This document shows positions 8,252-16,794 of a stretch of DNA of 64,000 bases, one piece after another (within the stretch, counting starts at the first letter, position 1; each line of letters begins with the position of its first letter). This DNA comes from Nocardioides sp. PD653-B2. Lineage in GTDB: Bacteria > Actinomycetota > Actinomycetes > Propionibacteriales > Nocardioidaceae. The notes beneath the pieces were generated by a model. That model saw only the letters and a list, made by a program, of their open reading frames with translations, ran no database searches and had not been told where the DNA came from. The DNA lies in assembly GCF_002117935.1 (NCBI RefSeq), contig NZ_BDJE01000017.1, positions 1-64,000 of the forward strand, given 5' to 3'. The position numbers and the translations under genes were made by a program.

Positions 8252-9070
8252 ATGCGCTTCAGCCAGGTGGACGTCTTCTCCCGCGAGCCGCTGCTCGGCA
8301 ACCCGGTCGCCGTGGTGCACGACGCCGACGACGTCACCGACGCGGAGATGGCGGCCTTCGCGCGCTGGACCAACCTGTCCGAGACCACGTTCTTGCTCAC
8401 GCCGACCCGGCCCGGCGCCGACTACCGGCTGCGGATCTGGACGCCCGGGGGCGAGCTGCCCTTCGCCGGGCACCCCACGCTCGGCAGCGCGCACGCGTGG
8501 CTCGAGGCCGGGGGAGTGCCCGCCGGCAACGACCTCGTGCAGGAGTGCGGCGCGGGCCTGGTGACGATCCGGCGCAGCGGGGACCGGCTGGCCTTCGCGG
8601 CCCCGCCGCTGACCCGCTCGGGTCCCGTCGACGCCGACGACGTCGCCGGCATCTGCCGGGCGCTGCGGATCTCGGAGTCCGCGATCGTCGAGACCACGTG
8701 GATCGACAACGGCCCGGGCTGGGTCGGCGTGCTCCTGGAGGACGCCGCCGCGGTGCTCGCGCTCGAGCCGGACTGGGCCGCGTTCGGCGAGCTCAAGGTC
8801 GGCGTCGTCGGGCCGTACGCCGACGGCCCGCTCGCGGTGGAGGTGCGCGCCTTCTGCCCCGGCTACGGGATGCCCGAGGACCCGGTCACCGGCTCGCTCA
8901 ACGCCGGCATCGGCCAGTGGCTGGCCGGCGGCCGGCTGCCCGCGTCGTACGTCGCGAGCCAGGGCGCCGCCCTGCAGCGGGCCGGTCGGGTGCACGTGGG
9001 GCTGGAGGGAGGGACGGTGTGGGTGGGGGGCGACACCCGCACCACGGTCACCGGATCCGTCGACCTCTGA
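8252..9070 (+). CDS. PhzF family isomerase/epimerase-like protein
   Basis: The 272-aa protein belongs to the PhzF/DapF-fold superfamily: two similar alpha/beta barrels around a central active site. The typical N-terminus FSQVDVFSREPLLGNPVAVV, the catalytic-Glu segment WTNLSETTFLLTP, the LPFAGHPTLGSAHAWL motif, and GMPEDPVTGSLNAGIGQWL near the C-terminus are all present. Members act as cofactor-independent isomerases; the substrate here is unknown. There is no phenazine cluster around it, so a role in phenazine synthesis is unlikely. It starts just after the sigma-factor operon from its own leaderless promoter. Confidence 0.88.
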   Translation: MRFSQVDVFSREPLLGNPVAVVHDADDVTDAEMAAFARWTNLSETTFLLTPTRPGADYRLRIWTPGGELPFAGHPTLGSAHAWLEAGGVPAGNDLVQECGAGLVTIRRSGDRLAFAAPPLTRSGPVDADDVAGICRALRISESAIVETTWIDNGPGWVGVLLEDAAAVLALEPDWAAFGELKVGVVGPYADGPLAVEVRAFCPGYGMPEDPVTGSLNAGIGQWLAGGRLPASYVASQGAALQRAGRVHVGLEGGTVWVGGDTRTTVTGSVDL

Positions 9071-9074
9071 CGAC

Positions 9075-9080
9075 TAGGGT
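9075..9080 (+). promoter_or_regulatory. Leaderless -10 (TAGGGT) for thyA
   Basis: TAGGGT ends 6 nt before the thyA GTG at 9087, and no ribosome-binding site intervenes. It lies just after the phzF-like stop. Confidence 0.7.
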
Positions 9081-9086
9081 TCGAGT

Positions 9087-9896
9087 GTGCAGATCTATCT
9101 CGACCTCCTCCAGCGGGTCCTCGACGAGGGCGTGGAGAAGAGCGACCGGACCGGCACCGGCACCCGGTCCGTCTTCGGCCACCAGATGCGCTTCGACCTC
9201 GCGGCCGGCTTCCCGCTCGTCACGACGAAGAAGATCCACACGCGCTCGGTCTTCGGCGAGCTGCTGTGGTTCCTCCGCGGCGACACCAACGTGAAGTGGC
9301 TGCAGGACCGCGGCATCACCATCTGGGACGAGTGGGCCGACGACAACGGCGACCTCGGGCCGGTCTACGGCTACCAGTGGCGCTCGTGGCCGACCCCCGA
9401 CGGCCGCCACGTCGACCAGATCGCCCAGGTCGTCGACCAGATCAAGGGCAACCCCGACTCGCGGCGCCACATCGTCTCGGCGTGGAACGTCGCCGACATC
9501 CCCGACATGGCGCTGGCGCCGTGCCACACGATGTTCCAGTTCTACGTCGCCCCGTCCGACTCGGGCCCGGGGCGGCTGAGCTGCCAGCTCTACCAGCGGT
9601 CGGCCGACGTCTTCCTCGGCGTGCCGTTCAACATCGCGTCCTATGCGCTGCTCACCCACATGGTCGCCCAGGTCACCGGCCTCGAGGTCGGCGACTTCGT
9701 GCACACCCTGGGCGACGCGCACCTCTACTCCAACCACCTCGACCAGGCGCGGCTCCAGCTCACCCGCGAGCCGCGGCCGCTGCCGACGCTGGTGCTCGAC
9801 ACCTCGGTCACGCAGCTCGACGCGTTCGACCTCGAGCACATCGCGATCGAGGGCTACGACCCGCACCCCGGGATCAAGGCCCCCATCGCCGTATGA
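9087..9896 (+). CDS. thyA: Thymidylate synthase
   Basis: The 269-aa ThyA methylates dUMP to dTMP using 5,10-methylene-THF, producing dihydrofolate. The catalytic Cys is at residue 146 in [12 protein letters not shown]. Also visible are [18 protein letters not shown] (phosphate-binding Arg), RGDTNVKWL, the [20 protein letters not shown] nucleotide/folate site and the C-terminal [17 protein letters not shown] start chosen from the leaderless TAGGGT and the family N-terminus [14 protein letters not shown]. folA follows with a 4-bp overlap, giving the standard pair that recycles dihydrofolate. Confidence 0.97.
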   Translation: MQIYLDLLQRVLDEGVEKSDRTGTGTRSVFGHQMRFDLAAGFPLVTTKKIHTRSVFGELLWFLRGDTNVKWLQDRGITIWDEWADDNGDLGPVYGYQWRSWPTPDGRHVDQIAQVVDQIKGNPDSRRHIVSAWNVADIPDMALAPCHTMFQFYVAPSDSGPGRLSCQLYQRSADVFLGVPFNIASYALLTHMVAQVTGLEVGDFVHTLGDAHLYSNHLDQARLQLTREPRPLPTLVLDTSVTQLDAFDLEHIAIEGYDPHPGIKAPIAV

Positions 9897-10396
9897 CCCC
9901 CGGTGGCAAGCGGGTCGTGATGGTCGCCGCCGTCGCCCGCAACGGCGTGATCGGCAACGGGCCCGACATCCCCTGGAAGCTGCCGGGCGAGCAGCGGCTC
10001 TTCAAGGAGCTCACCCTGGGCCACGTCCTGCTCATGGGGCGGGCCACCTACGAGTCCATCGGCCGGCCGCTGCCCGGCCGCACCACGATCGTGCTCACGC
10101 GGTCGCCGGCCTGGTCGGCGGACGGGGTCCTCGTCGCCCACGACCTCCCCGCGGCTCTCGCCCTCGCCGACACCGTCGACGGTGACGTGATGGTCGCCGG
10201 GGGCGGCGAGGTGTACGCCGCCGCGCTCCCCGTGGCCGACGAGCAGGTCCTGTCCGAGGTGGACCTCGCGCCCGAGGGCGATGCGTTCTATCCGGCCTAC
10301 GACGCGGGGGAGTGGGTCGAGGCCTCGCGTGAGGTGTTCGACGGGTACGAGCGGGTCTTCCTGACGCGGGTCGGGTGGGGCCGGTCTTGCGACTGA
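9893..10396 (+). CDS. folA: Dihydrofolate reductase
   Basis: The 167-aa DHFR reduces dihydrofolate made by ThyA, using NADPH. Conserved features: [21 protein letters not shown] (active-site loop, Asp in place of the usual Asn-Asp position), [35 protein letters not shown] (NADPH binding) and [15 protein letters not shown]. The ATG overlaps the thyA stop (ATGA), so translation is coupled. Length and motifs are normal. Confidence 0.95.
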   Translation: MTPGGKRVVMVAAVARNGVIGNGPDIPWKLPGEQRLFKELTLGHVLLMGRATYESIGRPLPGRTTIVLTRSPAWSADGVLVAHDLPAALALADTVDGDVMVAGGGEVYAAALPVADEQVLSEVDLAPEGDAFYPAYDAGEWVEASREVFDGYERVFLTRVGWGRSCD

Positions 10397-10411
10397 TGGC
10401 AGGGTGAGGCC

Positions 10412-11344
10412 ATGGAGCTTCGAGTGTTCACCGAACCCCAGCAGGGGGCGACGTACGACGACCTGATCCGGGTGGCGCAGGAGGCCGAACGACTCGGCTT
10501 CGGGGCGTTCTTCCGGTCCGACCACTACCTCGCGATGGGTGGCGACGGGCTGCCCGGGCCGAGCGACGCGTGGATCACGCTGGCCGGCATCGCCCGCGAG
10601 ACGAGCACGATCCGGCTCGGGACGATGATGACGAGCGCGACCTTCCGGCTGCCCGGGCCGCTGGCGATCTCGGTCGCGAACGTCGACCAGATGAGCGGGG
10701 GTCGAGTCGAGCTCGGCCTCGGGGCCGGCTGGTTCGAGGCCGAGCACCAGAAGTACGCCATCCCCTTCCCGTCGACCGGGGAGCGCTTCGACCGCTTCGA
10801 GGAGCAGCTCGCGGTCATCACCGGGCTGTGGGCCACCGAGGGCGGCTTCACGTTCGAGGGTGAGCACTACACGGTGACCGACTCGCCCGGGCTGCCGAAG
10901 CCGACCCAGACGCAGGGACACCGGGGCGGTCCGCCGGTCCTGATCGGCGGCACCGGCAAGAAGCGCACCCCCGAGCTGGCCGCCCGCTACGCCGACGAGT
11001 TCAACCTGCCGTTCGTCGACGAGGCGACCACCGAGACCCAGATCGCGCGGGTCCGCGAGGCCTGCGAGGCCCAGGACCGCGACCCGGCGACGATGACCTG
11101 GTCCAACGCGTTGGTGCTCTGCGTCGGCGCCGACGAGGCCGAGCTCGACCGCCGGGCCGCCGCGATCGGCCGCGAGAAGGCCGACCTGCGCGAGAACGGC
11201 CTGGCCGGCACTCCGGAGGAGGTGCTCGACAAGATCGGGCGGTACGCCGACCTCGGGGCGCAGCGCCTCTACCTCCAGATGCTCGACCTGGCCGACCTCG
11301 ACCACCTCGCTCTGGTGGCGCGCGACGTGATGCCCCACGTGTGA
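10412..11344 (+). CDS. LLM-class F420-dependent oxidoreductase
   Basis: The 310-aa TIM-barrel protein belongs to the luciferase-like monooxygenase family that in actinobacteria mostly uses coenzyme F420. Signature segments: MELRVFTEPQQGATYDDLIR, ERLGFGAFFRSDHYLAM, RLGTMMTSATFRLPGPLAIS, GRVELGLGAGWFEAEHQKYA and PPVLIGGTGKKRTPELAARY. The substrate cannot be read from sequence. A CAGGGT hexamer 6 nt upstream of the ATG suggests a leaderless start, though GTGAGG in the same place could serve as a weak ribosome-binding site. It ends where the dapA promoter begins. Confidence 0.87.
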   Translation: MELRVFTEPQQGATYDDLIRVAQEAERLGFGAFFRSDHYLAMGGDGLPGPSDAWITLAGIARETSTIRLGTMMTSATFRLPGPLAISVANVDQMSGGRVELGLGAGWFEAEHQKYAIPFPSTGERFDRFEEQLAVITGLWATEGGFTFEGEHYTVTDSPGLPKPTQTQGHRGGPPVLIGGTGKKRTPELAARYADEFNLPFVDEATTETQIARVREACEAQDRDPATMTWSNALVLCVGADEAELDRRAAAIGREKADLRENGLAGTPEEVLDKIGRYADLGAQRLYLQMLDLADLDHLALVARDVMPHV

Positions 11345-11348
11345 GCGA

Positions 11349-11354
11349 TAGCCT
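11349..11354 (+). promoter_or_regulatory. Leaderless -10 (TAGCCT) for dapA
   Basis: TAGCCT ends 7 nt before the ATG at 11362. It argues for this start over the GTG at 11341 that overlaps the preceding stop codon. Confidence 0.6.
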
Positions 11355-11361
11355 GTCCTCC

Positions 11362-12258
11362 ATGACGTCCGCTTCATCGGCCCCGTTCGGCCGTGTCCTC
11401 ACGGCCATGGCCACCGCGTTCCACGACGACGGGTCCGTCGACCTCGAGGGCACCGCACGGATCGCGACCCACCTGGTCGACCACGGTCACGACGGTGTCG
11501 TCGTCTCGGGCACCACCGGCGAGTCGCCGACGACGACCACCGCCGAGGACGGCCGGATCCTCGCCGCCGTGAAGGACGCCGTCGGCGACCGGGCCACGGT
11601 CGTGGCCGGCGTGGGCACCAACTCCACGGCCCACTCCGTCGAGCTCGCCGAGCAGGCCGCCAAGATCGGCGCCGACGCGCTGCTGCTCGTCACGCCGTAC
11701 TACAACAAGCCCAGCCCGGCCGGCGTCCTCCACCACTTCACGGCTGTCGCCGAGGCCAGCGACGTCCCCATCATGTTGTACGACGTCCCCTCCCGCACCG
11801 GCACCCAGATCGCCCTCGAGACCTACGAGGCCGCCATCCGGCTCGAGTCCGTCGTAGCGGTCAAGGACGCGGTCGGCGACTTCGCCCGCGGCGTCAAGAT
11901 CATGCAGATGGGCTACGCCCTCTACTCCGGCGACGACGTGAGCACGCTCGGCTGGCTCGCCCACGGCGGCTGCGGCGTCGTCTCCGTCGTCGGCCACGCC
12001 GCAGGCGACCAGATCCGCGGCATGGTCGACGCCTTCCTGGCCGGCGACCACGCCGCGGCCCTCACCAGCTTCACGCGGATGCTCCCCGCGACGGACGCCG
12101 TCATGGGCGTCCCCAACTACGGAGCCACCACCGCCAAGGCAGCACTCCAGCTCCTCGGCGTCCTCGACAACCGGAACGTCCGCGCACCCCTGGTGCCGTT
12201 GGACGACGACGAGGTGGCCGCACTTCGAGCGGGCCTCGAAGCCTCCGGCCTCCTCTAG
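11362..12258 (+). CDS. dapA: 4-hydroxy-tetrahydrodipicolinate synthase
   Basis: The 298-aa class I aldolase condenses pyruvate with aspartate semialdehyde, the first step committed to lysine and diaminopimelate. Seen: GTTGESPTTT (pyruvate carboxylate site), PYYNKPSPAGVLHHF, catalytic Tyr about residue 140 in MLYDVPSRTG, Schiff-base Lys about residue 168 in VVAVKDAVGDF, and YSGDDVSTLGWLAHGGCGV. The start was chosen from the leaderless TAGCCT. rnj follows after 14 bp, an order that is common in actinobacteria (dapA-rnj-ftsK). Confidence 0.95.
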   Translation: MTSASSAPFGRVLTAMATAFHDDGSVDLEGTARIATHLVDHGHDGVVVSGTTGESPTTTTAEDGRILAAVKDAVGDRATVVAGVGTNSTAHSVELAEQAAKIGADALLLVTPYYNKPSPAGVLHHFTAVAEASDVPIMLYDVPSRTGTQIALETYEAAIRLESVVAVKDAVGDFARGVKIMQMGYALYSGDDVSTLGWLAHGGCGVVSVVGHAAGDQIRGMVDAFLAGDHAAALTSFTRMLPATDAVMGVPNYGATTAKAALQLLGVLDNRNVRAPLVPLDDDEVAALRAGLEASGLL

Positions 12259-12272
12259 ACAAGGACCACGAC

Positions 12273-13958
12273 TTGAGTCACCCCCACCCCGAGCTCTCCG
12301 CACCGCCGAAGCTGCGCAAGGGCGGTCTCCGGATCACCCCGCTCGGTGGCCTCGGTGAGGTCGGTCGGAACATGACCGTCTTCGAGTACGCCGGTCGCCT
12401 GCTGATCGTCGACTGCGGCGTGCTGTTCCCCGAGGACCACCAGCCCGGCATCGACCTGATCCTCCCGGACTTCGACAACATCCGGGACCGCCTCGACAAG
12501 GTCGAGGCGCTCGTCCTCACCCACGGGCACGAGGACCACATCGGCGCGACGCCGTACCTCCTGCGCGAGCGCGGCGACATCCCGCTCGTCGGCTCCGAGC
12601 TGACCCTGGCCCTGCTCGGCAGCAAGCTCCGTGAGCACCGCCTGCGCGAGACCGTCCACCACGTCGTGAAGGAGGGCGACCGGATGACGTTCGGGCCCTT
12701 CGAGCTCGAGTTCGTCGCGGTCAACCACTCCATCCCCGATGCGCTCGCGGTCGCGATCCGCACCGGCGCCGGCCTGGTGCTCCACACCGGCGACTTCAAG
12801 ATGGACCAGCTGCCGCTGGACGGCCGGATCACCGACCTGCGCGCCTTCGGGCGGCTGGGGGAGGAGGGCGTCGACCTCTTCCTGACCGACTCGACCAACG
12901 CCGAGACGCCGGGCTTCACCCCGACGGAGAAGTCGATCACCCCGGTGATCGACCAGGTCTTCCGCGAGTCGAAGCAGCGGATCATCGTCGCCTGTTTCGC
13001 CTCCCACGTGCACCGGGTCCAGCAGGTCCTCAACGCGGCCGTCGCCCACAACCGCAAGGTGGCGTACGTCGGGCGCTCGATGGTCCGCAACATGGGCATC
13101 GCCCAGGACCTCGGCTACCTCCACGTGCCGCCCGGCGTGATGGTCGACGCCAAGCAGCTCGCCGACCTGCCGCCCGAGCGCCAGGTGCTGGTCTCCACCG
13201 GGTCGCAGGGTGAGCCGATGAGCGCGCTCAGCCGGATCGCCCAGCGCAACCACAACTTCGTGCACATCGAGGAGGGCGACACCGTCCTGCTCGCCTCGAG
13301 CCTGATCCCCGGCAACGAGAACGCCGTCTACCGGGTCATCAACGGGCTGGCCCGCTGGGGCGCGCACGTCGTCCACAAGGGCAACGCCCTGGTGCACGTG
13401 AGCGGCCACGCCAGCGCCGGCGAGCTCCTCTACTGCTACAACATCGTCAAGCCGCGCAACGTGATGCCGGTGCACGGCGAGATCCGGCACCTGCTGGCGA
13501 ACGCCGAGCTGGCGCGCTCCGTCGGGGTCGAGAACGTCGTGATCGCCGAGGACGGTGTCGTCGTGGACCTCATCGACGGGGTCGCCAAGGTCGCCGGCAA
13601 GGTCGACTGCGGCTACGTCTTCGTCGACGGCTCGTCGGTCGGCGACATCACCGAGTCCGACCTCAAGGACCGCCGGATCCTCGGTGAGGAGGGCTTCATC
13701 TCGGTGATCGTGGTGATGGACTCGGTCAGCGGCAAGGTCGCCGCCGGCCCGGAGATCCACGCGCGCGGCAACGCGCTCGACGGGACCTCGTTCGAGGATC
13801 TCAAGCAGCCGATCATCGACGCGCTCGACCGGGCCATGGCGGAGGGCAACACCGACTCCTACCAGCTGCAGCAGACCGTGCGCCGCGTCGTCGGCCGGTG
13901 GGTCAGCAACACCCACCGCCGCCGGCCGATGATCATCCCGGTCGTCATCGAAGCCTGA
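12273..13958 (+). CDS. rnj: Ribonuclease J
   Basis: The 561-aa metallo-beta-lactamase/beta-CASP ribonuclease acts in mRNA turnover and rRNA maturation with 5'-exo and endonuclease activities. The zinc motif HGHEDHIG is at residues 84-91. Further MBL ligands lie in VNHSIPDALAVAI and LHTGDFKMDQ, and beta-CASP elements in TDSTNAETPGFTPTE, CFASHVHRVQQV and HVSGHASAGELL. The start appears to be TTG at 12273, with AAGGA 7 nt before it; no closer ATG or GTG fits the family N-terminus (PPKLRKGGLRITPLGGLGEV). Length is full. Confidence 0.95.
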   Translation: MSHPHPELSAPPKLRKGGLRITPLGGLGEVGRNMTVFEYAGRLLIVDCGVLFPEDHQPGIDLILPDFDNIRDRLDKVEALVLTHGHEDHIGATPYLLRERGDIPLVGSELTLALLGSKLREHRLRETVHHVVKEGDRMTFGPFELEFVAVNHSIPDALAVAIRTGAGLVLHTGDFKMDQLPLDGRITDLRAFGRLGEEGVDLFLTDSTNAETPGFTPTEKSITPVIDQVFRESKQRIIVACFASHVHRVQQVLNAAVAHNRKVAYVGRSMVRNMGIAQDLGYLHVPPGVMVDAKQLADLPPERQVLVSTGSQGEPMSALSRIAQRNHNFVHIEEGDTVLLASSLIPGNENAVYRVINGLARWGAHVVHKGNALVHVSGHASAGELLYCYNIVKPRNVMPVHGEIRHLLANAELARSVGVENVVIAEDGVVVDLIDGVAKVAGKVDCGYVFVDGSSVGDITESDLKDRRILGEEGFISVIVVMDSVSGKVAAGPEIHARGNALDGTSFEDLKQPIIDALDRAMAEGNTDSYQLQQTVRRVVGRWVSNTHRRRPMIIPVVIEA

Positions 13959-13972
13959 GGCAGCCGAAGGGG

Positions 13973-14106
13973 CGTGTCGAGACACCGGTGAGCCAGCTGG
14001 CCACCGCAGGTGGCGCCGGTACGCCGTCGGCTCGCCGGGTCTCGACACGCGGGTCGCGACGTCGTTCCTCAGTCGCGCCGCTCGCTCGACCACCGGCTTC
14101 GGGTCC
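13973..14106. repeat. REP-like long palindrome between rnj and ftsK
   Basis: Outer arms CGTGTCGAGAC (13973-13983) and GTCTCGACACG (14039-14049) continue inward as CCGGTGAGCC and GGCTCGCCGG (one G-T pair, one bulged A), and the loop holds a second perfect hairpin GCCACC-GCA-GGTGGC (14000-14014). The tail 14050-14106 is rich in GTCGC/CGCTCGCTCGACCACCGG blocks. I recall similar sequences being repeated in Nocardioides intergenic regions; here it could also act as a terminator for rnj. It fills most of the 218-bp gap. Confidence 0.7.
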
Positions 14107-14163
14107 GCTGACGCGTCCCCGACACGCACTCCTGTGATGCGTGTGACTGGAGTGGCGCCTGCG

Positions 14164-14169
14164 TAGGGT
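14164..14169 (+). promoter_or_regulatory. Leaderless -10 (TAGGGT) for ftsK
   Basis: TAGGGT ends 7 nt before the ftsK ATG at 14177. A GTG three codons earlier overlaps the hexamer and is therefore unlikely to be the start. Confidence 0.65.
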
Positions 14170-14176
14170 GGGGACT

Positions 14177-16789
14177 ATGGCGACCCGTACGTCTTCCCCG
14201 CCGGGGTCGCGGAGCAAGAGCACGTCTTCATCCAAGGCTGCGAGCACCTCGCGCAGCACCGGTCGAAGTGGCTCGAGCACCCGATCCCGGAGTACCAGCC
14301 CGAGGCGCAAGCCTGCCCCCAAGAAGACCACCAGCAAGCGCAAGCCTGCTCCGAGGCGACCGGCGCCGCGCGCCGTACGCACCGGACCGGGTCCGGTCGC
14401 GCGCTTCTTCGGCCTCGTCTGGCGGGGGGTCTCCGCCGTCTGGCTGGCCGTGGCGCACGGCGTCGGCGCCGTCGCCCGCGGCATCGGGCACACCGCCCGC
14501 GACCTCGAGCCGGAGCACCGGCGCGACGGAGTCGGGCTCTTCCTCCTCGGCATCGCCGTGGTCGTGGCCGCCGCCGTCTGGTGGCAGCTGCCCGGGTCGG
14601 TCATGGACGCCGCACGCACCGTGGTCGAGGGCTCGGTCGGCAAGGTCGGCTTCCTGGTCCCGCTCGCCTTGATCTTCGTGGGGTGGCGCACGATGCGCGA
14701 CCCCGAGCACAACGGCCCGGTGGGTCGCCAGGTCGTGGGCTGGGCCGCGCTGTCCTTCGGCCTGCTCGGCATGGTGCAGATCGCCGGTGGCAACCCGCAG
14801 CCCGTGCTCGGCGACACGTCCGACCTCCGCACCGCCGGCGGCGCGATCGGGTACGTCGTCGCGAGCCTGCTGCTCGACCTGCTCCGCTCCGAGTACGTCG
14901 TGATGCCGCTGCTCGCCCTGCTCACCTTCTTCGGCGGGCTGATCATCACCGCGACCCCGCTCTACCAGGTGCCCGCGAAGCTGGCCGAGACCCGCGACCG
15001 CCTGCTCGGCCGCGAGACCGCTCCGGCGGAGGACCCCGACGCCACCCAGGCGATGCCCGCGGTCAAGGGGCGCAAGCGCCGCCTCGACGAGACCGGCGAG
15101 ATCGACCCCGACATGGGCGACCCGGCCTACGACAGCCCGGTCCTCGCCGAGCGCGAGATGCGCCGGCGCAAGAAGCGGATGGAGACGACCGACGAGGGTC
15201 TCGACATCTTCGCCCCCGAGCCGCGCTCCGTGCCCGAGGTCGAGGAGCCCAGGGCCGACCTCGAGCCGCCGCCCCACACGCCGCTGCCGCCGCGCGTCGA
15301 GCAGCTCGCACTGTCCGGCGACATCACCTACTCGCTGCCCGCCAACGAGGTGCTCAAGCCCGGGTCGGTGCACAAGGCCCGCTCGAAGGCGAGCGACGCG
15401 GTGGTCGAGCGGCTGACCCAGGTGATGGAGGAGTTCACCATCGACGCCCAGGTCACCGGCTACACCCGGGGGCCGACGGTCACCCGCTACGAGGTCGAGG
15501 TCGGCCCGGCGGTCAAGGTCGAGAAGGTCACCGCGCTGTCGAAGAACATCGCCTACGCCGTCGCCTCGGCCGACGTGCGCATCCTCAGCCCGATCCCCGG
15601 CAAGTCCGCGATCGGCATCGAGATCCCGAACACCGACAAGGAGGTCGTGTCTCTCGGCGACGTCCTGCGGTCCGGCAGCGCGCGCGCCGACCACCACCCG
15701 ATGGTGGTCGGGCTCGGCAAGGACGTCGAGGGCGGGTTCGTCGTCGCCAACCTGGCGAAGATGCCGCACCTGCTCGTCGCCGGCGCCACGGGCTCGGGCA
15801 AGTCGAGCTTCATCAACTCGATGATCACCTCGATCCTGATGCGCTCCACGCCCGACGAGGTCCGGATGATCATGGTCGACCCCAAGCGGGTCGAGCTGAA
15901 CGCCTACGAGGGCGTGCCGCACCTGATCACGCCGATCATCACCAACCCCAAGAAGGCCGCCGAGGCGCTGGCCTGGGTCGTGCGCGAGATGGACATGCGC
16001 TACGACGACCTGGCCAACTTCGGCTTCCGCCACATCGACGACTTCAACAAGGCCGTCCGCGCGGGCAAGGTGCAGGTGCCGCCGGGCAGCGAGCGCGAGC
16101 TGACGCCGTACCCGTACCTGCTGGTGATCGTCGACGAGCTCGCCGACCTGATGATGGTCGCCCCGCGCGACGTCGAGGACGCGATCGTCCGGATCACCCA
16201 GCTGGCCCGGGCCGCGGGCATCCACCTGGTGCTCGCCACCCAGCGGCCCAGCGTCGACGTGGTGACCGGCCTGATCAAGGCCAACGTGCCGTCGCGGCTC
16301 GCGTTCGCGACGTCGTCGGTGACCGACAGCCGGGTCATCCTCGACCAGCCGGGCGCCGAGAAGCTGGTCGGCCAGGGCGACGGGCTGTTCCTGCCGATGG
16401 GCTCCTCGAAGGCCGTCCGGGTCCAGGGTTCCTGGGTCACCGAGGCCGAGATCGCCCAGGTCGTCAAGCACTGCAAGAGCCAGCTCGAGCCGACCTACCG
16501 CGAGGACGTCACGGCTCCGGCCGCGAGCAAGCGGGAGATCGACGACGACATCGGCGACGACATGGACCTGGTCATCCAGGCGATCGAGCTCGTGGTCTCC
16601 ACGCAGTTCGGATCCACCTCGATGCTCCAGCGCAAGCTCCGGGTCGGCTTCGCGAAGGCCGGCCGCCTGATGGACATCATGGAGAGCCGCGGGGTCGTCG
16701 GGCCCAGCGAAGGCTCGAAGGCCCGCGACGTGCTGGTCAAGCCCGACGAGATCGATGCCGTGATCGCGACCCTCCAGGGGGAGATGTGA
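14177..16789 (+). CDS. ftsK: DNA translocase FtsK
   Basis: The 870-aa septal DNA pump segregates the chromosome terminus during division. A basic Ser/Arg/Lys/Pro-rich N-terminus (about 75 aa) precedes four membrane helices (about residues 115-260). An acidic linker follows, then the RecA-like motor: KSAIGIEIPN, Walker A GATGSGKSS near 536-544, MIMVDPKRVELNAY, and LLVIVDELADLMM (Walker B). The C-terminal gamma winged helix that reads KOPS sites is complete (FGSTSMLQRKLRVGFAKAGR). It is coupled to the next gene through closely spaced stop and start codons. Confidence 0.95.
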   Translation: MATRTSSPPGSRSKSTSSSKAASTSRSTGRSGSSTRSRSTSPRRKPAPKKTTSKRKPAPRRPAPRAVRTGPGPVARFFGLVWRGVSAVWLAVAHGVGAVARGIGHTARDLEPEHRRDGVGLFLLGIAVVVAAAVWWQLPGSVMDAARTVVEGSVGKVGFLVPLALIFVGWRTMRDPEHNGPVGRQVVGWAALSFGLLGMVQIAGGNPQPVLGDTSDLRTAGGAIGYVVASLLLDLLRSEYVVMPLLALLTFFGGLIITATPLYQVPAKLAETRDRLLGRETAPAEDPDATQAMPAVKGRKRRLDETGEIDPDMGDPAYDSPVLAEREMRRRKKRMETTDEGLDIFAPEPRSVPEVEEPRADLEPPPHTPLPPRVEQLALSGDITYSLPANEVLKPGSVHKARSKASDAVVERLTQVMEEFTIDAQVTGYTRGPTVTRYEVEVGPAVKVEKVTALSKNIAYAVASADVRILSPIPGKSAIGIEIPNTDKEVVSLGDVLRSGSARADHHPMVVGLGKDVEGGFVVANLAKMPHLLVAGATGSGKSSFINSMITSILMRSTPDEVRMIMVDPKRVELNAYEGVPHLITPIITNPKKAAEALAWVVREMDMRYDDLANFGFRHIDDFNKAVRAGKVQVPPGSERELTPYPYLLVIVDELADLMMVAPRDVEDAIVRITQLARAAGIHLVLATQRPSVDVVTGLIKANVPSRLAFATSSVTDSRVILDQPGAEKLVGQGDGLFLPMGSSKAVRVQGSWVTEAEIAQVVKHCKSQLEPTYREDVTAPAASKREIDDDIGDDMDLVIQAIELVVSTQFGSTSMLQRKLRVGFAKAGRLMDIMESRGVVGPSEGSKARDVLVKPDEIDAVIATLQGEM

Positions 16790-16794
16790 GCACC

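Noticed and set aside
9075..9090. GGGTTCGAGT-like sequence resembling a tRNA T-arm
   Set aside because: No acceptor stem or anticodon arm around it; the bases are the thyA leaderless promoter.
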